Of a DNA stretch of 64,000 nt, positions 54,426 to 63,024 are shown piece after piece; within the stretch, counting starts at the first letter, position 1, and each line of letters starts with the position of its first letter. This DNA comes from Bacteroidaceae bacterium (GTDB lineage: Bacteria > Bacteroidota > Bacteroidia > Bacteroidales > Bacteroidaceae). The DNA is taken from NCBI GenBank assembly GCA_017469685.1, contig JAFUFW010000001.1:1-64000 (forward strand). Reading direction: 5' to 3'. Under the pieces are notes generated by a model, which saw only the letters and a list, made by a program, of their open reading frames with translations, searched no databases and had not been told where the DNA came from. The translations under genes were made by a program, and so were the position numbers.

Positions 54426-54527
54426 AAGGGCCAAGGGTTATGCCCAAAACCCTTAAGGGTTATTGGCAAAACCCTTAAGGGTTATCGCCAAAAGGGTCAA
54501 GGGTTCTGAGCGGAACCCTTGACCCTT
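54426..54527. repeat. 22-base-period palindrome array, copy 3, with flipped half-sites
   Basis: Five units at 54426, 54448, 54470, 54492 and 54514, exactly 22 bases apart: AAGGGCCAAGGGTT, AACCCTTAAGGGTT twice, AAGGGTCAAGGGTT and AACCCTTGACCCTT. A half-site AAGGGGT (54411) is in register one period before. It lies between the GH97 stop codon and its terminator, so it is transcribed as 3' untranslated RNA. Confidence 0.9.
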
Positions 54528-54572
54528 TTTCTACGATAGTCTCAGACCGTTTGTTGACGGGGGTATAATTCT

Positions 54573-57500
54573 TCAGTTTATTCTCAGCACGAAGCCACCG
54601 CCGGGAGCCATCACGACTTCCACTGGCTTACGGCCATCGAGGCGGAATTCGCTGACGGTGTAGTCCTCGGCGAAGTTCTCGGCATTCGGTCCGTCGGCGT
54701 AGAGCACGGCTTTGTTCTCTCTGCCGCGGTCGAGTCCAAGGGCTTCATAGAGGTCGGGGAGCTTAAGCCCGCGCGCCTGCCAGTTAGTCTGTCCGCCAAT
54801 CCACCAGACCTCTCCCTTGCGGCGGGCTACTACGATGTACTCGCCGAGCCTACCGAGCAGCACGCGCGTCTCGTCGACATCGTTGGGTATCGAGGCGAGG
54901 AAGCGGGTGTAGTCTGGCTCTGCCTCATAACTGGTGGCAGCATCGGCAAGCATTGTCAGTGGCGAGTCGTGGACGACGTAAGCGGCGAGCTGGTGGCAAC
55001 GCGTGCCCATCGACATGGGGTGATAGTAAATATCCTTGAAGTCCTTCAGTTGGGCATTGCGCATGGCTCCTGGTGTGTAGTCCACGGAGCCAGCCATGCC
55101 GCGGATGAAGGGGAAGGTGACATCATACTGCGGCATGTCCTTCTTGTCGGAATTCCATTTCACTTCCTCCATGCCGAACACGCTCTCGAAGTTGATAATG
55201 TTGGGGTAGGTACGGTTCAGGCCCGTGGGTTTGTAGAAGCCGTGGTAGTCGAGCACGAGGTGGTGGCGGGCTGCAGCCTCTGCTATGCGGTAGGCCATCT
55301 CCACGGCTGTCTGGTCGTCACGGTCGAGGAAGTCGACCTTGAAGCCAGCCACGCCCAGATCTGAATATTTCTTACAAGCCTCCTCGAGGTGCTCGTCCAG
55401 CACGTTGAAGACCGTCCAGAGGATGATTTTCACACCCTTGCCACGTGCATAGTCAACGAGCGCCTTGATGTCGATCTCCGGAATGGAGTTCATGATGTCG
55501 GCCTTCGCTGGCTCGTACCAGCCTTCGTCAAGGATAACGTACTCAAGCCCAAAGCGCTGAGCATAATCTATGTAGTATTTATACGTCTCCTGGTTTATGC
55601 CTGCCTTGAAAGGCACTCCGCGCAGTGTCCAGGCATTCCACCAGTCCCATGCGCTCTTACCACCCCGGATCCAAGATGTAGCCCCGATGCGATTGGGCGA
55701 GGCGAGGGCATAGACGAGGTTGTTGACCGGCATCTGGCGGTCGTCGGTAGTGACGGTGAAGATGCGCCAGGGGAATGTGCGGCGGCCGCTGGTCTTAGCT
55801 ATGAACTCTTCAGTCTGTGCCACGTGGCTCATGCCGCGGTGGTTGTAGTACTCCATAGTCCTCGGGTAGCGGGCAAACGCTCCGCTGAGCTTGCCTTCAG
55901 CCGGGCGCACGAACATGCCCGGATAAGCCTCAAGGTCAGCTTCGATGATGGTCACTTTGGCTGATTTGAAGTCGAGGGTGACGGGCAGGAACGCCCATTG
56001 GTCAGAGAGCTGCGATAGCGGTGCAGAGGTATAGATGTTCTGGAACGCCATAGCTTCCGGCTTTTTCTCGTTGGTAGTGTAGGCCAGATAAGTCAAGGCA
56101 TCGGCAGCAGGACTGAGCTGAAAGCGTTCGTCGTTAATCTGTAGCGGGCGCTTAGCGGTCTGGACGAAGCGATAGGCGAGTCCTTCGTCGTAGATGCGCA
56201 CCTCGAGGTCGAAGAGATTGTTAAAGCGATAAGTGGCCAGATTACATACGACATCGAATGCTGACTGGCGATAGGCGAAGGCATCGATGTGCTCGCGCAG
56301 AGTCTCGCGCTTGAGAAGGCGGAGCGATGGCTTGCTTTGGCTGACGTCGGTAAGCAGGCAGCCCCCTACCCTCTCAATAAGCTTCTGGCCATCGAGTGTG
56401 ATGTCTAAGGCCAAAGCGCCGTCGACGACCTTTGGCACTGCGGTGAGGCGCCCGTTGGGCGAAGTGAGTGCACCAGAGCTTGTGACCACAATCTCGTAGG
56501 GGAAACGTTCGCTGACTGTGCGCTCGGGAGCGGGCTCCTGGCTTTCGCGAGCACCCTGGCCGCCACGTCGGCCTCTTCGGCTCTGCACGGCCGGATCATG
56601 GCGCTGCGTTGGCGCCCCCATGACTACAAAATAAAGCTCGCGCACATCGGCATCGCGGGGAGCAGTGAACGTAGTCCTGCTCTTGAGTGCCTTGCTGGCT
56701 TGCGAGTAGAGACACCGGCCGTCAGACAGCTGAGCAACGAAACCATAACGCCAGCCATCGGTGGAGAGAGCCTGACGTGCGGCAAAGTCAACAGAAACGC
56801 TCTCACCACGCTTGGGAGTAGGCATCAGGCGGGCATCAAAACCTCCGGCCTCGGGCGCCCCGGCCTCGTTGAGCTGCGGCCAATGTCCGGCGTACTGCCG
56901 GGTGTTTCCGTAGGCGTGGCGGAAATCGAGGAAGACAGTGTGGCGATGAGCTTCGAAGAGTTCGTCGTTGAACTGCTCAGTAGTAAGCCCCGTGAGACGC
57001 ATGTAAGCGTCAGCCGGGTCCTCGGGATTCTCGGCTGTCTGATAGATTTTGGCCATGATGTCGAGCCCACGTTGCTGGCTCCACCACTCGAGAACGTAGG
57101 GCGTATGGTAGACGTTCTCCCACGAGAAGAGCGCCTTGTGTGGCTGGCGCTGGTAGGCTTGCCAGTGGAACAGTTCGTCGCGGATCCAGTCGGGGTTCAC
57201 ATGCCAGAGCATCCATTGCGACGTCATCTCGAAGAAGCCGCCGCCAAACCAGCGGGGAACGTCCTCCTGCTGACTATCCTGAGTATCAATAAACTGCGAT
57301 GTAGCATCGGACGCCTGCCGCTCCGTGTCGGGGAGAATGCCCGCGCGCGCACGGCGGTCGCAGTGGACTTGCATCTGGAAGCTGTGCCCAAGCTCGTGGG
57401 CTACGCAGTTGAGGCGGCGGTCCTGAATGCGGTTCGGCGCCACCCAGAAGGCACCTATGACTTCGTCGTAGTCGCCGCCATAGGCAGTGCCTTCGAGCGA

Positions 57501-57863
57501 ATAGTTGAGCATCACCATCATGCGATAGCGGTCGGCCACGGAACCCTCATGGATGAAGCGCAGCGAGTCGCGGTAGAAAGCGTAGAACTCTTCCAACCGG
57601 GCGGCCAGATTGTCGATGTCCACACGCGTGGGGTGGCCGTCCAGTTGTGGGGGATTGCTGAGGTCGGCCCCGAAACCGCGCTGCCAGAAGATGGCGAAGT
57701 TAGGCGTGAGACGCATACGCGAATAGCTCCACTGGGCCGAGTCGCTCTCAAAATCATTCGAGCGCAGTTCGCTTGGGATGTAGATTTGCTTGCCTGGAAT
57801 GTCTGCCGCACTGGCGCCAATGGCAAGAACGAATGAAAAAACGCATGTGAGAAATCTTGTCAT
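54573..57863 (-). CDS. GH97 glycoside hydrolase fused to an N-terminal HExxH-containing (DUF6055-like) domain
   Basis: Exported protein of 1096 residues (signal MTRFLTCVFSFVLAIGASA). Residues about 30-450 resemble DUF6055 proteins and contain VAHELGHSFQMQ (His156, Glu157, His160), a zinc-peptidase-like motif, and GGGFFEMTSQWMLW. An Arg/Gly-rich linker follows (QSRRGRRGGQGARE). Residues about 465-1096 are a GH97 with its beta-sandwich (LRLLKRETLREHIDAFAYRQ), then the barrel. GFKVDFLDRDDQ with Asp844 matches the retaining subgroup's nucleophile, so alpha-galactosidase-like activity is likelier than the inverting SusB type. The gene is divergent from susC. Confidence 0.88.
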   Translation of the reverse strand: MTRFLTCVFSFVLAIGASAADIPGKQIYIPSELRSNDFESDSAQWSYSRMRLTPNFAIFWQRGFGADLSNPPQLDGHPTRVDIDNLAARLEEFYAFYRDSLRFIHEGSVADRYRMMVMLNYSLEGTAYGGDYDEVIGAFWVAPNRIQDRRLNCVAHELGHSFQMQVHCDRRARAGILPDTERQASDATSQFIDTQDSQQEDVPRWFGGGFFEMTSQWMLWHVNPDWIRDELFHWQAYQRQPHKALFSWENVYHTPYVLEWWSQQRGLDIMAKIYQTAENPEDPADAYMRLTGLTTEQFNDELFEAHRHTVFLDFRHAYGNTRQYAGHWPQLNEAGAPEAGGFDARLMPTPKRGESVSVDFAARQALSTDGWRYGFVAQLSDGRCLYSQASKALKSRTTFTAPRDADVRELYFVVMGAPTQRHDPAVQSRRGRRGGQGARESQEPAPERTVSERFPYEIVVTSSGALTSPNGRLTAVPKVVDGALALDITLDGQKLIERVGGCLLTDVSQSKPSLRLLKRETLREHIDAFAYRQSAFDVVCNLATYRFNNLFDLEVRIYDEGLAYRFVQTAKRPLQINDERFQLSPAADALTYLAYTTNEKKPEAMAFQNIYTSAPLSQLSDQWAFLPVTLDFKSAKVTIIEADLEAYPGMFVRPAEGKLSGAFARYPRTMEYYNHRGMSHVAQTEEFIAKTSGRRTFPWRIFTVTTDDRQMPVNNLVYALASPNRIGATSWIRGGKSAWDWWNAWTLRGVPFKAGINQETYKYYIDYAQRFGLEYVILDEGWYEPAKADIMNSIPEIDIKALVDYARGKGVKIILWTVFNVLDEHLEEACKKYSDLGVAGFKVDFLDRDDQTAVEMAYRIAEAAARHHLVLDYHGFYKPTGLNRTYPNIINFESVFGMEEVKWNSDKKDMPQYDVTFPFIRGMAGSVDYTPGAMRNAQLKDFKDIYYHPMSMGTRCHQLAAYVVHDSPLTMLADAATSYEAEPDYTRFLASIPNDVDETRVLLGRLGEYIVVARRKGEVWWIGGQTNWQARGLKLPDLYEALGLDRGRENKAVLYADGPNAENFAEDYTVSEFRLDGRKPVEVVMAPGGGFVLRIN

Positions 57864-57894
57864 ACTGAAAATGTTGTTAGTAAGTTTCTGCCTG

Positions 57895-57902
57895 CAAAAA
57901 TA
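57895..57902 (-). promoter_or_regulatory. Putative -7 element of the GH97 gene
   Basis: Minus-strand TATTTTTG, with CTTG about 19 bases upstream (3 of 4 to TTTG). Confidence 0.45.
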
Positions 57903-58170
57903 CTATATTAATCTCAAACCACAAGATAAAAAGCCATTTTTCATGCAGCCTTTTCAAGGTTTTTTAGCAGGCTGAAGCAGTAATGCAAACAGCCTGACGC
58001 AACAACACGAACGGGTAGTACAAGGTTTTCCGAACGGCTCAATAACCAAGATCCACAGGTGGGACACAAACTGGAATACAGGAGTCTTTTTCAGAACGCA
58101 CCTCGTAAGGGAGAAAAAACACGAATGAGCGCTCAAAAAAACACAAATTGTTGGCCTATATATTATAATT
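57903..58170. other. Divergent control region between GH97 and susC
   Basis: About 270 bases with no credible gene; the one short minus-strand frame lacks any domain. It should hold the regulatory sites of the locus, but none was recognised, and no hybrid two-component, SusR-like or sigma/anti-sigma gene is adjacent. Confidence 0.4.
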
Positions 58171-58176
58171 AATGTG

Positions 58177-58184
58177 TACTTTTG
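58177..58184 (+). promoter_or_regulatory. Putative -7 element of susC
   Basis: TACTTTTG matches TAnnTTTG, 26 bases before the ATG. TTGG words lie about 22 bases upstream. Confidence 0.5.
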
Positions 58185-58210
58185 GCGCACAAAACATAAA
58201 ACATGACTGA

Positions 58211-61200
58211 ATGAGAAATAACGGGAATAACTATATAGCAAGCGCAATGCCTATGGTTCGCGTGGCGCGGTTCGCCCGCGCCATGGGATTGATTGCGGCA
58301 TTGTCTTTGACAGCAACAACAGCCTTCGCACAGGACGACAAGAGCAAGGAGCAACAGTCTGTGCCCATGCAACAGGTGTCGCCACAACGGCCGCAAGGCC
58401 AGCTGCCTGCAGGCGAACTGCTGGTGCAGGGCACCGTCAAGGACACTCAAGGCGAGACGCTCCCCGGCGCCAGCGTGCGCGTTCGCGAGACTAAAGCCGG
58501 CGCCGTGGCCGATGCCGACGGCAACTTCGTCATCGGCGTGCCACGCGGGCAGGCCGTGACGCTCGATTTCTCATACGCTGGCATGAAACCGACATCGAAG
58601 CGCTACGATGGCAAACGCTCCTACACGAAAGAAATAATCGTGCTGCAAGAGAGCGGCGACCTGGACGAGGTGGTGGTCACGGGATTGTTCGACTACAAGT
58701 CGTCGACCTTCACCGGCTCGGCTGTCAGCTACACGCAGGAGGATCTGAAGCTCGTAGGCAACTCCAACGTGCTGAAAGTCATACAGGCTATCGACCCGTC
58801 GTTCATCGTCGACATGAACAGCATCAACGGCTCCAACCCCAACTACATGGCCGACATCACCATCCGCGGCAAGGCGTCGTTCGGCGGCTTGCAGGGCGAG
58901 TATAGCGGCAACCCGAACGCTCCGCTCTTCATACTCGACGGCTTCGAAGCCACGCAGCAGCAGATTTTCGACCTCGACATGAACCGCATCAAGAGCGTCA
59001 CCATACTCAAGGACGGCGCCGCCAAAGCCATCTACGGCTCAAAGGCCAGCAACGGTGTGATTGTAGTTGAGACTATCCTGCCCGAAGCCGGACGCCTGCG
59101 CATAACCTACACGGGCGACGTCAGCGTCGAACTGCCCGACCTCACAAGCTACGACCTTTGTAACGCCGAGGAGAAACTGCGCGTGGAGCAGAACTCAGGT
59201 CGCTACACTTCGACTTCGCCCTACTATCAGGCGCTGCTCGACGAGCAGTACAACGCCATAGCCGCAAACATAGCACGCGGCGTGGACACCTACTGGCTCT
59301 CTCAACCCCTGCGCTCGGGAGTAGGCAACAAGCACACGGCCTACATCGAGGGCGGCACCGAGGAGATGCGCTACGCAGCAAGTCTGATGTACAACAACGT
59401 CGCCGGCGTAATGAAAGAGATCGGCCGACGCACACTTTCCGGCAACATAAACCTGAGCTACCGCTACAAGCAAGGGATGTTCCGCAACTCTCTCTCGGTC
59501 AACGGCAACAAGGCCGACGACAGCCCCTACGGCACATTCTCCGACTACGTCACGGTTAACCCTTATTTCACCTCGACGGATGCCTTCGGCAACGTGCAGA
59601 AAGTGCTGGGCACATACACCTCTCCGGGCGCTAACGGCAGCACTACGACCTACTACAACCCGCTCTACAACGCCACCATCGGCACCAAGAACTTCTCGAA
59701 CTACACGGAGATGGTCGAGAATTTCTACCTCGAGTACCGCCCCGTTGACGACCTGCGCTTTACGGCCCGAATGGGCTATACCCACCAGAACAACAAGCGC
59801 GAGGACTTCTATCCCGGCGACCACACGCGCTTCAACGACTGGACGGGCGACCGCTACTTCCAACGAGGAAGCTACCACATCAACAACGGCGAGACAAACA
59901 GCCTCAGCATGGACATCACTGGCAACTACTCTCACACTTGGGACAAGCATCTCCTGCTGGCCAACGCGGCCTATTCGATGCAGAAATCTGACAGCGACTC
60001 TGAGGGCATGACGGCCTGGGGATTCCTCAACAACCACGTCGACCACATCACTTTCGCCAAGCAATATGCCGAAGGCGGCAAGCCATCGGGCTCTGAGAGC
60101 ACGACCCGCTCGCTCGGTATCACAGGCGCTGCAAACTACAGCTACGACGAACGCTACCTCTTCGACGCAAGCCTGCGCTTCAACGGCTCGTCGGTGTTCG
60201 GCGCAGACAACCGTTGGGGCACCTTCTGGAGCGCAGGTGCAGGATGGAACCTCCACAATGAACATTTCATGAGCAGCGTCACGTGGCTCAACCTCTGCAA
60301 GTTCCGAATCACCTATGGCCTCACAGGAAACCAGAATTTCTCGCCCTATCAGGCCAAGGCGACATATAAGTTCTACGACAACATCATCTACGACAACATC
60401 TCAGGAGCCTACCTCATGGGGATGCCCAACCCGAACCTCAAATGGCAGCAGACGGGCGACTTCACCGTTGGCCTCGACCTGGGCCTGTGGAAACGCATTA
60501 ACGTGCGCTTCGACTACTACGACAGCCGCACGCGCGACGCCCTCATTGCCATGTCTATTCCCACGTCGACAGGCTTCACATCCTACATGGAGAACCTCGG
60601 CAACGTGCAGAACCGTGGTGTCGAGGCCACGGCCAACTGGCGTTTCTACCAGAGCGGGCAGTCGTACATGAGCCTCACGGGAAGCATCGCCCACAACGTC
60701 AACAAGGTGACAAAGATCAGCGACGCACTCTCGACCTTCAACCGCGAACAGGACGCCGAAAACACTACATCGCCCATCATTCGCTACGAAGAAGGGCAGT
60801 CGATGAGCGTCATCTGGGCCGTGAAGTCGCTCGGCATTGACCCCGCCACCGGACGCGAGATGTTCGTTAAGAAGGATGGCACCACGACCTACGACTACAC
60901 CACCGACGACTACATCATAGGTGGCGACTCAAATCCCAAGGTACACGGCACGCTCGGCCTCAACGGCGAAGTGAAGGGCATAGGCCTCAGCCTACTTTTC
61001 AGCTATCAGATGGGTGGCGACTACTATAACCAGACACTCGTAGACCGCGTCGAGAACGTCAACATAGCCGGCAACGTGGACCGCCGCGTCTTCTCCGACA
61101 CATGGAGCCAGCCGGGCGACGTGGCGCTCTACAAGCACATCTCTGCCACACCTACCACGACGTATGCCTCCACGCGCTTCATACAGCGCAACAACATGCT

Positions 61201-61390
61201 TGACCTCACAACGCTCTCAGCCTACTACGACTTCAAATACTGCGGCTGGTTGCAGCGCAGCAAGCTCGAGCGCCTGCGCCTGACGGCCTACATGAACGAT
61301 GTCTTCCACCTCGCTACCATAAAGGCTGAGCGCGGTCTCAACTACCCCTACGCCCGAACCTTCTCACTATCGCTCACGGCGACGTTCTAA
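58211..61390 (+). CDS. SusC-family TonB-linked outer-membrane transporter
   Basis: Glycan importer of 1059 residues. The signal peptide is followed by a carboxypeptidase-like domain (VQGTVKDTQGETLPGASVRV), the SusC hallmark VVVTGLFDYK, and a plug (YMADITIRGKASFGG, NAPLFILDGFEA, VTILKDGAAKAIYGSKASNG). The 22-strand barrel ends RTFSLSLTATF. A Gln/Pro-rich stretch near residues 48-65 precedes the first domain. No sigma-regulator interaction extension is obvious. The partner susD starts 55 bases downstream. The substrate is probably an alpha-linked galactan or host glycan, judging only from the neighbouring GH97. Confidence 0.96.
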   Translation: MRNNGNNYIASAMPMVRVARFARAMGLIAALSLTATTAFAQDDKSKEQQSVPMQQVSPQRPQGQLPAGELLVQGTVKDTQGETLPGASVRVRETKAGAVADADGNFVIGVPRGQAVTLDFSYAGMKPTSKRYDGKRSYTKEIIVLQESGDLDEVVVTGLFDYKSSTFTGSAVSYTQEDLKLVGNSNVLKVIQAIDPSFIVDMNSINGSNPNYMADITIRGKASFGGLQGEYSGNPNAPLFILDGFEATQQQIFDLDMNRIKSVTILKDGAAKAIYGSKASNGVIVVETILPEAGRLRITYTGDVSVELPDLTSYDLCNAEEKLRVEQNSGRYTSTSPYYQALLDEQYNAIAANIARGVDTYWLSQPLRSGVGNKHTAYIEGGTEEMRYAASLMYNNVAGVMKEIGRRTLSGNINLSYRYKQGMFRNSLSVNGNKADDSPYGTFSDYVTVNPYFTSTDAFGNVQKVLGTYTSPGANGSTTTYYNPLYNATIGTKNFSNYTEMVENFYLEYRPVDDLRFTARMGYTHQNNKREDFYPGDHTRFNDWTGDRYFQRGSYHINNGETNSLSMDITGNYSHTWDKHLLLANAAYSMQKSDSDSEGMTAWGFLNNHVDHITFAKQYAEGGKPSGSESTTRSLGITGAANYSYDERYLFDASLRFNGSSVFGADNRWGTFWSAGAGWNLHNEHFMSSVTWLNLCKFRITYGLTGNQNFSPYQAKATYKFYDNIIYDNISGAYLMGMPNPNLKWQQTGDFTVGLDLGLWKRINVRFDYYDSRTRDALIAMSIPTSTGFTSYMENLGNVQNRGVEATANWRFYQSGQSYMSLTGSIAHNVNKVTKISDALSTFNREQDAENTTSPIIRYEEGQSMSVIWAVKSLGIDPATGREMFVKKDGTTTYDYTTDDYIIGGDSNPKVHGTLGLNGEVKGIGLSLLFSYQMGGDYYNQTLVDRVENVNIAGNVDRRVFSDTWSQPGDVALYKHISATPTTTYASTRFIQRNNMLDLTTLSAYYDFKYCGWLQRSKLERLRLTAYMNDVFHLATIKAERGLNYPYARTFSLSLTATF

Positions 61391-61556
61391 GAATGAAAAG
61401 TGAAAAGTGAAAAGTGAAAAATAAAAATTTCTATTGCATATAACGATGAATCATAAAGAACATAGTAATAATAATATAAGAACGTGGAAAGGTAGAGTGA
61501 AGAGTAATTCTTATTTTTCACTTTTCATTCTTTCACTTTTCACTCTCGCTATGGCG
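61391..61556 (+). repeat. Lipoprotein 5' cassette, copy A (susD)
   Basis: GAAAAGT repeats, then ATTTCTATTGC, ATGAATCAT, GTGGAAAGGT, AGAGTGAAGAGTA and a pyrimidine run TTTTTCACTTTTCA. The same ordered blocks recur at about 62930-63126 and from 63850 to the window end. Confidence 0.85.
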
Positions 61557-62933
61557 AGCTGCAACGACTGGCTCGACGTGCAGCCCCGCTCACAGGTCGA
61601 GGACACCGAGCTCTTCGAGACCGAGAGCGGCTTCAAGGAGGCTCTGGCCGGCATCTACTCATCCATGGTGAGCACCTCGACCTATACAAAGGAAGCGACC
61701 TACGGCTTCATTGGTGTTCTCGCTCACGAATGGGATTTCTTCTATGCCAGCCAGTACGACGACGCTGCCGCCTTCAACTACGATGCCTCATACCCCACTG
61801 GATATATCCGTTCGATATGGGCTAACAGCTACAGCGGCATTGCCAACGCTAACAACCTGCTGGCGCACATCGACGAAAACCCCAACATGTTTTCTACCGA
61901 CAACCACGACGTTATCAAGGGTGAAGCCCTGGCGTTGCGCGCGTTCCTCCACTTCGACCTCCTACGTTGTTTTGGCGTGAGTTTTGCCGTCAACCCAGAA
62001 CAACCTGCAATACCCTACTCCACCGCACTCTCCTACCGCGTCTTCCCACAGCTCACTGTGCAGGAAGTGGCCGACGCCGTGCTTGCCGACCTCAAGACAG
62101 CCGAGGCACTGCTGGAAAAAGCCGACCCGATTGTCACCGGTCGCGAAATAACCGAGAGCATCGACAACGGATACATGCTCAACCGACAGCTGCACCTCAA
62201 CTACTATGCCGTCAAGGCCCTCGAGGCACGCGTCTACATGTGGACAGGCAATTACGACCTGGCGCTCGAGGCCGCCGACGTGGTCATCAACGCCGACCTC
62301 TTCCCCTGGGCCACCGTAGCCAACCTGCAGGCTGGCTACGACCGCTCGCTCGCGACCGAGCACCTCTTCGCGCTCAACAACCTGACGATGCAGGCCGACA
62401 TCGCCGACCGCTTCTTCGACGATGGCTCGCAGTACAGCTTCGCCGTCACACGCGACCGCCTGCTCGACTATTTCGACAACGCCACACAGGACTACCGCTA
62501 CACCTTCCTCTTCAAGTCCGGCTCGGCCACCCACGCCAACAACCGATACCTGATGAAGTACGACGCTCCGGCCGGCTCAACAACATACTATAATTATAAG
62601 ATGCCACTACTGCGCATCGCCGAGCCTGTGCTCATTCGTGCCGAAGTTCTATACCGCCAAGGCGACACAGACGGCGCACGCGCTGCACTCAACCAGCTAC
62701 GCGTGGCACGCAACCTGCCCGCCTTGACGGAGCTGCCATCAGACTTCTACCTCGAACTCATACGTGAATATCGCCGCGAATTCCTCGGCGAGGGCCAGCT
62801 CTTCTTCCTCTACAAACGCTTGAACCGCCAGACAATACTCTACTCCGACGTTGATGCTGTGGCCGAAAAGGTCTACACCTTCCCACTGCCCATCACCGAG
62901 ACGGAGGCCGCTCAGAGGGAGGATAATAAGTGA
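61446..62933 (+). CDS. SusD-family glycan-binding lipoprotein
   Basis: Cell-surface partner of SusC, 495 residues. I start at ATG 61446, since the longer frame begins at a TTG. The signal runs to MASC, giving a lipid-anchored CNDWLDVQPRSQ, a classic SusD beginning. Tetratricopeptide-like helices follow (GIANANNLLAHID, EALALRAFLHFDLLRCFG), and the C-terminus has RREFLGEGQLFFLYKRLNR, the family's last helix block. The first 35 codons belong to the shared 5' cassette, and the TGA stop lies in the 14-base repeat at 62930. Confidence 0.95.
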   Translation: MNHKEHSNNNIRTWKGRVKSNSYFSLFILSLFTLAMASCNDWLDVQPRSQVEDTELFETESGFKEALAGIYSSMVSTSTYTKEATYGFIGVLAHEWDFFYASQYDDAAAFNYDASYPTGYIRSIWANSYSGIANANNLLAHIDENPNMFSTDNHDVIKGEALALRAFLHFDLLRCFGVSFAVNPEQPAIPYSTALSYRVFPQLTVQEVADAVLADLKTAEALLEKADPIVTGREITESIDNGYMLNRQLHLNYYAVKALEARVYMWTGNYDLALEAADVVINADLFPWATVANLQAGYDRSLATEHLFALNNLTMQADIADRFFDDGSQYSFAVTRDRLLDYFDNATQDYRYTFLFKSGSATHANNRYLMKYDAPAGSTTYYNYKMPLLRIAEPVLIRAEVLYRQGDTDGARAALNQLRVARNLPALTELPSDFYLELIREYRREFLGEGQLFFLYKRLNRQTILYSDVDAVAEKVYTFPLPITETEAAQREDNK

Positions 62934-62999
62934 AAAATGAAAAGTGAAAAATGAAAAGTGAAAAATGAAAAGTGAAAAATGAAAAGTGAAAAATGAAAA
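62930..62999 (+). repeat. Five perfect tandem copies of a 14-base repeat
   Basis: GTGAAAAATGAAAA repeated five times without mismatch. It contains the susD stop codon, forms the leader of the next gene, and is complementary to the pyrimidine tract in that gene's signal-peptide codons. Confidence 0.95.
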
Positions 63000-63024
63000 A
63001 TCATAATCTCTATAGCAAATAACT

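Noticed and set aside
13992..54527. The palindrome arrays as CRISPR arrays
   Set aside because: Units are 14-base palindromes with 8-base similar spacers, not 25-40-base repeats with unique spacers, and no cas gene is present.
56598..57836. 412-residue plus-strand open frame opposite the GH97 gene
   Set aside because: Antisense shadow of a gene with clear motifs; no recognisable domain or signal.
57954..58247. 97-residue minus-strand frame between GH97 and susC
   Set aside because: It crosses the susC promoter and start, with no credible composition or signal for a real protein.
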